A stretch of 27,580 bases of DNA. Source: Byssochlamys sp. IMV 00236 (Eukaryota > Ascomycota > Eurotiomycetes > Eurotiales > Thermoascaceae). A program made the position numbers and the translations under genes. Below the pieces are notes generated by a model. That model did no database searches, had not been told where the DNA came from, and was given only the letters and a program-made list of their open reading frames with translations. The stretch is from the NCBI GenBank assembly GCA_001931875.2, contig MSJH02000249.1, positions 1-27,580 on the forward strand. Reading direction: 5' to 3'. Positions 21,260-27,580 of the stretch are shown piece by piece. How positions within the stretch are numbered: position 1 is the stretch's first letter; each line of letters starts with the position of its first letter.

Positions 21260-22542
21260 TTATGTAATATTATCCATCGCAGTGACTAAACATGTCATTG
21301 CCTTTAGTGCATTTTCCAAGTGCATGTCTGGTGGTTGAGTATATCTTAAAAGGTCTATGTTTTCTTAAAGTTAATGTCATGGTTGCTTAATAAAGTAAGG
21401 GTACCTTTTATCAGTAAGCAATATCTTGGTATACGCTGAATAGGCGCAATTAGATAATCTGACATGCCTAGTCTGTTGGTATCTCTACTAGCAAGAATTT
21501 TCTATACTTATGCTGTCAATACTTGTATACATGCTTATAAAGTACTTACTTGATCGATTCTTATAAATAATGAATTTTTACATGCTTTTCTAATTGATTT
21601 CATATTGCTTTTATAATGTATGGCATATTTTAAAAATACAACAAATTCCGAGTCCGCGTCTTTAAAGACTTGTCCTATTTGATTTGATTTTTCATTGAAT
21701 TGTGCTAATAGTTTGTTTGATAGTTGTAATAATTCTGGCAAATGTGAAAATAGTAATGGAATATCTGATGATTTGACTAGTGAATATTTAGATCTTGATG
21801 CTTCTTGAATCATGGGTTGCATATATTTCTATATGTAGTAATTATAAGTTCTTTGTTATATTCTATGCTGAGAAAATACTTGCTGAATGAATTAGATGAA
21901 GTAATTGATTATATGATCTTTCTGTTTCCAAAAGTTCATTGAGTATAAACCTTCTCATGGCTGTATCTTTTGTAGATGGGCTTTTGCTGAATCTTTGTTT
22001 TTGCATCTCTGGTCGATCCTTCTTTAATACAGATTAATATTTATATTAATCAATCATATATTACTCACAACTAGATTGAATTCAAGAAGGAATCTGTTCA
22101 AACAATCACTTTGTCCGCACTCACATGCTGATAGTTCGCTCACTTTCTCTTTCCATATAGATATTGCCGTGCGAACATCTTCTTTTGATCCATCTGAAGA
22201 TGTGATGATGGCAGACATTCTTTTTCTACTGCTGGCTCGAGAAGGAGTGACTGGAGTTTGTAAAGAATATGTACTAGTCGAACTACTGCTCCTGCTAAAC
22301 TCGGGACACTCCTCTAAACTGTCCTCTTCGTCTCTGAAGAAAAAGAACTGGGAGATTGGTCTGAGTCTGGGCGAATTCTGTCGATCATTTTTCTTTGTTG
22401 GTTCTTCTTGTGATTGACGCGAGCTTCTACTACTGATGGAGAGGTTACTCGTACTGAATGATGAAACTTTTCTGTTTATTTTTTCCCGTAGAGAGAACCG
22501 AAGTAATTTCTTTCTTTTACTGACAAGATTGTCAAATGGCAT
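21260..22542 (-). CDS. DH-domain (RhoGEF) protein without PH domain
   Basis: Predicted exchange factor for Rho/Rac/Cdc42 GTPases. Exons 22542-22069, 22021-21884, 21828-21550, 21501-21405 and 21354-21260 join to 360 residues. Residues 1-150 are basic and Ser-rich (SSFSTSNLSISSRSSRQS). The DH domain covers about 170-358: RRFILNELLETERSYNQLL (helix 1), the central helices (LPELLQLSNKLLAQFNE), DYLIAPIQRIPRYCLLIKDLL (the most conserved DH helix) and a last helix ending at the stop. No PH domain follows, unlike most Dbl-family proteins. The second intron (55 bp) has a GCAAGT donor (GC-AG), needed to keep HLIHSKYMQPM in frame. An in-frame ATG at 22635 would add a hydrophobic stretch that looks like translated leader; 22542 is preferred. 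Confidence 0.88.
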
Positions 22543-25113
22543 ATGTTTAGCTTGGTAAAAGATAAAAAGATGAAAAGTGAAAAAGTAAAAAAAGGAGAAA
22601 GAAAGAAGGCGCAACAATAGTTTAATGTACAGCAATAGTGTTTTGGAGAGTGCAGGGTATTTGTGTCACATATACGGAAGATTGACGGATGGATTACTGT
22701 ATTTGTTATTGGCGCTGAAGCTTAATCTGTCATGATGGATAGATTGCATTGCAGTGAAGATCAATGAGTGTGTTACCTAGCAACCTGTATTCCTTTCTTT
22801 TTCGTTATTTCTACACATTGTCAAGCAATTAATCTTTGGAATGAAAATGTTATAGTTCAGATAAGATATAATAGTTACAAGGAAACCAAGTCTTAATAAA
22901 AGGGTCTGGATCAGTTTGTAATAAAACCTAGTTCCCGGTCCAAGGCGTACAACATTTCCTTTTTCTCATGGAACTCCTTTGTTCATGTACAGTTATGTAA
23001 TATAAATGTCTTTTTTTACCACAACTTGGCCTATCAGTATTCGCCTTTTGTGTTTTGACACAAAAGGGTTTGTTATTTTATTGGCAATCGCCGGAAGATG
23101 ATATGCACCACCTTCCCTTTTTATACTCTGTTTCCAAATAATGAGTACATTGCAATATGAAAGTATACATTCTTTACAATTTACCATTTCAGTCCATGAA
23201 AAGTTACAATATTCAAAAAGGAGTATGTGATTTAAGTTGCGGTGTATATAAGCCCTTCAGTGGCTAAAAACTTCGCCTTTACCAAATAAAGATAAAAGTA
23301 AACAGGTTTTGTTGTGGCATCATAAATGGAACTATGAAAGCAATACACGGAGCTTCCTTTTGTATTTTTATATACGAAAGAAGCTGTAACTTTTGTAAAG
23401 GGTCTGTTCGTATATTATATGCGACATACCCTGTCAGAGTTACACCGCGTTTGCCCCTCATCCTCTTTCATTAATGATAAATAAAAATATCAATGAACAT
23501 GTACTACACAAGGATGTTTGAACAAAGTATCAAGATTAGACACTGTAAGCTTTTCTTGCAGATACAAGTATTATTCACAATATGAATAAACACGGTTTTG
23601 CCAAGGGTCTGACCGAGGTATGGTTTATTTTATAATGCTTTGAACTTTATCTTTGGTGAGTGTCATCTCATCGATGTATCATTGAATAAATGTTGTATAT
23701 ATTAAATACATTTTAACTAACCACACTATACAATATACAATATTCTCCATTTATCGTCAGTTTAATTATCAAGTGACTCATTCGCAATCAAGTCAATAAC
23801 TGAGCTTTTCGGATTTGTTTGCTGATCTGGCACGCACCAGGCGGTCGATTAGAAGTGGTACACAACATCGTATTTTCAAAAAAGGTTGGTGTCATGGTCG
23901 TGTTTTTTATTGTATTCCGAAGCACTGTGCTATTTATTAGGTTTGTGTGCTACCAAGCCTTGCAAAAATATCTGATAAATTGAAAGAGGCAAATATATTC
24001 AAAGCTGTTATTGTCATTATATTTCTCTCACCAACCAAATTAAAGTAGCCTGCGTCCCCTTCGCATATATTTTCGCCATTGAAATAGAGAAAAGTCATCT
24101 TTATTTATCAAACAATCGGCCAATATATTATATCAAACATGTTTTGCATACACACATGTATAAACACGCATGTGCAAGAAATTCCATCGCTGTCAATTGA
24201 ACACTTAAACAGGTTACAGACAAGCTGCCTGTGTCTGGTGCGCTCTTAAAAATTGAACCTCATGCTTCAATTATTATTTATTTTACCGAGCCGTACATCA
24301 CTAAACTAACGTGCAGGATTTTGCTCTAAAATTAGACTTTTTTAAACGCTTTAGAACATTTCTATTGGGAGTTTCAATAAACAGTTGTATAGAAACCCCT
24401 AGAAATAATCTAGAGATATCTAGTGCTAGCATAAAATAAAATGTTCATATTATGAATCTGGTGGCTACATTAATATAATAAGCTAATTGAATTATATCGT
24501 AGCGAAGCGGCTTACAATTTTCTTTTATGGTTACCATGATATATGTTGTCAGTCTTACTTTAATGGATTACGATTAATGAGAACACATTTACCGCATCTA
24601 CAGAGCCAGCGACGCAAAATAATGTGTGTAAGCAGCAACTTGTCGCGACTTCACAGTTGTCATTTTCTTTGGTGAGCTCATCTGTGATTTTTGTTTCTAC
24701 GATTTTAAACAGTTAAAGATATCTATTTCTTTGTTTAACCTTTTCTACAATTATCTTGTGTATTATTGAAGGTAGTGGAAGACTTCCTTTTTTACAGCTG
24801 TACTAGTAATAACAAAATGTCAGTTTGGTATTCAAGAAATACATACAAGCACGCAACCTTGAATGGCGTGTCAGTCTATCCTAGATTGATGATAAATGAA
24901 AACATTACCCTTGACGTATGACAGCAAATTATCTATTGCTTTAAACCCGAGTATGCCCCATTTTCACGATTAAATATAAGAAGACGAAGGTCTAAGATTA
25001 CAAAGCTAGTAAATTATGTTGCCTCAGTTCCTGATCGAGGATAATAGTCGGAAGTTAAATTCTTAGGATGCTCTTTACTGATTTACTTTTTATTCTTTTG
25101 TTAATTTTTAGCA
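22543..25113. other. 2.6-kb gene-poor AT-rich region
   Basis: Upstream of both the RhoGEF (minus) and the Rab geranylgeranyltransferase alpha gene (plus), so it contains both promoters. Frames of 60-64 codons at 22993-23187 and 23279-23461 (minus) and 24487-24675 (plus) have no domain and no plausible splice partners. Notable items: a 9-bp-stem hairpin at 23044-23067, a TATATAA at about 23246, and four CTAG tetramers at 24399-24429. No transposase, tRNA or rRNA pattern was recognised. It may hold decayed repeats or an ncRNA, but I cannot support one. Confidence 0.55.
23044..23067. other. Perfect 9-bp stem hairpin
   Basis: CCTTTTGTG and CACAAAAGG flank a 6-base loop TTTTGA. It stands alone in the gene-poor region. 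It could be a chance palindrome, a binding site or part of a transcript end. Confidence 0.5.
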
Positions 25114-27108
25114 ATGGGAGATGTGGTAAAAGCAATTCAAGCAAGATAATCATTAGTTCTAAAAATAAGTTGTGCATAGCATGGAAGAAAACGCGAGCGA
25201 ACGACCGAAGAGCTCTTGAAAATCCGAAAGGAAAAGGAAGCAGGAAAGATAACGGAATACAACGAACTTGTCAAGCAATGTCAACAAAGGGTATAATTTA
25301 GCCATACAAAGAACGTATATATTCATCATGTTGAATGTAGATGAAGGACAAAATATATGATCAGGAAACGTTCAATTTAACAACCAAGATTGTAAGCTGG
25401 AATCCTGACTTTTATACCATTTGGAATTACCGTCGTCAAGTCTTGTTGAACTCTATACTCAAACCTGACGAAGAAGAAGAGAATCAAAAAGTATTTCAGA
25501 AGGAACTTTTGTTATTCATGCAGCTTATCAAATTAAATCCCAAGTCTTATTGGTTATGGAACCATCGTTTTTGGTGTTTGCAGAATATGCCACATCCTGA
25601 CTGGGATAACGAGCTTGCTTTGGTAGATAAAATGCTTTCTTTAGATGCACGTAATTGTAAGTAAACAAGAAGTTATAAAATAGGGAAAATATACTCATAT
25701 AAGATCTAGTTCATGGATGGGATTATAGACGATACGTTCTTAGTCATTTAAGAAAGATAAATAACAGCAAAGAAGACGTTTACAAACTAGCCGTGTCTGA
25801 ATATGACTTTACAACCAAGAAAATCAATCAAAGTTTCAGCAACTATTCAAGCTGGCATCAGAGATCAAAACTACTACCAGAAATTGTTGCTCCAAAGAAA
25901 GCCGAAGAAAAGAATGAGATAGCAAGAAGAGGTAAAGGGTCCGAAAGGAGCTAAAAAAAAAGATATATTAATGCATATACTCTCTAATAGAATTGGATCT
26001 TGTCAAAAATGCTATATATACAGACCCAGATGATCAATCAGCATGGTTATATTATTGGTGGATATTAGGTAATGCTCCAGAGCCTGTGGAATTATTAGGT
26101 GCATACCATTTGAAAGATACATCCTTTGTAATTTTGGCATTTAATGATATCGTTCGCCTAACACAAAAGCCAAGCGTGCTAAAGGAACAAGGCGATCTTT
26201 TGGATGGCAATCTTTATCCTATACCGGAAAAAAACAAACGAAAGGACGGTGCTTCAATCTGGATATATGTTCTTTCTAAAGATGACTTGGTGGTTGATCG
26301 CGTGTCGATTTCTTCAAGCAGTATCCTTCCTAGTAGTAGTGGCAGACGTGTTCTTGATAAGTCATGGGATATACAAATACAGTCAGTTGAAAAAAACAAA
26401 GGTATACATATACATACATCTTCGACATGATAAGCAAGAGATACTCATTATTAGCATATAGCTATCTGTGAGAGTATAAGCACGTTGGTATCTACATTAG
26501 AGAAAAACGCTTGGACGTCTTCATTTGCTAGAATGTATAGGGATCCCACTATAGAAGATCAGTCCGATTGGTTTACTCTAGATAAAGTTCAGTTACTAAG
26601 AGAAGAAATCGATACAGTTCGCGAGTTGCTAGAGATAGAGCCAACAAGCGCATGTAAGTAGTAATATTCTATGAGCATCTTGATATCTAATACAAACTGT
26701 CAGGGGCACTGCAGACACTAGTCCATTTCTTGAGCCAGCTTTGCTTAAGAGCGAACGATGTGAACAAGGATGAAATATATGAGGAGATTATCTCTATATT
26801 AGATACATTAAAAGACTTGGATAAAGATAGGAGAAATAGATATGAGGATCAAAGTAAGTTTACAACACTATCTTTACCTTTTAAACAGTCTAATTAATCT
26901 CTCTTTTAAAGAAACATGGTTTATCTTTCAAAAGATTACACAAAACATACCTGGTTCATCAGATGGCCCATTGGACCTTACAGTCTTGAACGATATTCCA
27001 TTACTTTCTAAGCTGTTGTTCGTTTCAAAAGTGATTGTATCCTCACAGAAAGTGCAATCTATGCTATTGTATTTACCCTTTCTAGAAGAATGCATTATGA
27101 AGGTTTAG
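25114..27108 (+). CDS. BET4: Rab geranylgeranyltransferase (GGTase II) alpha subunit
   Basis: With its beta subunit and Rab escort protein it attaches geranylgeranyl groups to Rab C-termini. Exons 25114-25125, 25180-25290, 25341-25656, 25710-25931, 25991-26401, 26462-26653, 26704-26853 and 26912-27108 join to 536 residues. HGRKRERTTEELLKIRKEKE is the usual N-terminus. Five PFTA repeats follow, for example NPDFYTIWNYRRQVL, NPKSYWLWNHRFWCL, DARNFHGWDYRRYVL, SNYSSWHQRSKLLP and DDQSAWLYYWWIL. An insert at about 260-330 fits the Ig-like position of animal enzymes; helices resume with LLEIEPTSAWALQTLV, and the C-terminal DLTVLNDIPLLSKLLF may be a reduced leucine-rich region. The 12-bp first exon (MGDV) is a best guess; a donor two codons away is possible. 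Introns 50-60 bp. The C-terminus could extend by another exon. Confidence 0.9.
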
Positions 27109-27538
27109 ATTATTGATGTGCACAAAGAATAAAAATAAAGGTAAAGATTTTATAACTCAGGTAAATAAGAAACATCGGTTACTTCATAGTCTCAAAGAAC
27201 TTAATAACTGCGTCAAATGCAATGCTATTAAGTTTTGTTTTTATCGACAACTTCTTACATTCTATTTTTATCTCATGAAATCCGTTGCTTTAAATAACAC
27301 TAGTTAACTTTTGGTCTTTCGAAAGACGCTGACAACAGCCGGTGCTTAAAGTAAGCGCAAACGCGTCCATCTCTCCGTGAAAAGTATATTCTATCTATCA
27401 CATGCCATGACTCCGTTGTTACGTTTACATAGTCCATATATCTCTCGTATCTCATAGCTCAATCTCAGATATTAGACGATGCCAGGCATTTATATGAGTG
27501 CAAAAATATCTTGAATACGCTCCATAAAAGTGAAGCAA

Positions 27539-27539
<1 letters not shown>
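27109..27539. other. BET4 3' region, no gene seen
   Basis: AATAAAAATAAA shortly after the stop (about 27129-27140) is a likely poly(A) signal. A perfect 14-bp palindrome lies at 27314-27327. The rest is AT-rich with no frame or RNA pattern I can support; a promoter for a gene beyond the window is possible. Confidence 0.5.

Positions 27540-27576
<37 letters not shown>
27540..27576. repeat. Poly-A run of 37 at window end
   Basis: An uninterrupted A run followed by TAAA closes the window, and the window opens with poly-T. Together they suggest that the sequence is a contig that ended at homopolymers. Confidence 0.9.
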
Positions 27577-27578
<2 letters not shown>

Positions 27579-27580
27579 AA

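Noticed and set aside
22543..22635. Upstream in-frame start of the RhoGEF at 22635
   Set aside because: Adds about 31 residues of Leu/Phe/Tyr from a pyrimidine-rich leader, unlike any DH protein N-terminus; 22542 fits better.
23279..23461. 60-codon minus frame MRGKRGVTLTG...
   Set aside because: Begins with a plausible-looking basic stretch, but no known domain and no flanking exons.
23585..23620. Possible short first exon MNKHGFAKGLTE with GTATGG donor
   Set aside because: No downstream exon in frame was found; too short to support.
24399..24429. Four CTAG tetramers in 31 bp
   Set aside because: Short motif clustering without any wider repeat or gene context; likely chance.
24487..24675. 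62-codon plus frame
   Set aside because: No domain, composition like random AT-rich DNA.
1..27580. tRNA, 5S rRNA, snRNA, CRISPR and transposon signatures
   Set aside because: Scanned by eye for box B, tRNA arms, repeat-spacer arrays, transposase motifs and terminal inverted repeats; none convincing. A tRNAscan/Rfam/repeat search would settle it.

Overview
The window is nuclear DNA of a fungus, most likely an early-diverging one of the Mucorales/Mucoromycota type. It is AT-rich. Thirteen protein genes can be read once spliced, with 49 introns of 44-76 bp, nearly all GT-AG. The gene content fits: a division-2 (CHS3-like) chitin synthase, a Skt5-like activator, a Kri1 ribosome-biogenesis factor and an animal-like Rab geranylgeranyltransferase alpha chain. 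Phylum placement is an inference from protein style and intron size; no rRNA marker is present. Both ends of the window are homopolymer runs, so it may be a whole contig that broke at poly-T and poly-A.

Layout from left to right: 1-1720 has no supportable gene. An EFA6/PSD-type Arf exchange factor (5063-1721, minus) and a three-exon LYR-motif mitochondrial protein of the ETFRF1/LYRM5 type (5519-5159, minus) follow. KRI1 (5690-7582), the Sel1-repeat SKT5 homologue (8077-9987) and the Rab7 GTPase YPT7 (10161-10945) are on the plus strand. SOD2 (11865-10949) and a membrane-anchored alkaline phosphatase (13877-12005) are on the minus strand. APS kinase MET14 (14231-14961) is followed only 25 bp later by an orphan Asn/Ser-rich coiled-coil gene (14987-15844). 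Then come the chitin synthase (19557-15951, minus), an atypical NAD-dependent epimerase/dehydratase (19844-21253, plus) and a DH-domain RhoGEF (22542-21260, minus). After a gene-poor 2.5 kb there is the Rab geranylgeranyltransferase alpha subunit (25114-27108, plus) and a short tail ending in poly-A.

The genes are packed tightly. Two convergent pairs have stop codons 3 bp and 6 bp apart, so their transcripts must overlap in antisense. Two same-strand pairs leave 25 bp and 95 bp between coding regions. Several neighbours act in one process: chitin synthase with its Skt5-type activator, YPT7 with the prenyltransferase subunit that serves Rabs, and Arf and Rho exchange factors that act in vesicle traffic and polarised wall growth. 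This may be coincidence and no operon-like control is implied.

I see no mobile element, CRISPR array, tRNA or rRNA gene, and no clear new biological system. The best leads are the hidden small ETFRF1 gene, two GC-AG introns with identical GCAAGT donors, the MET14-orphan gene pair, and an epimerase family member that seems to lack the catalytic tyrosine.
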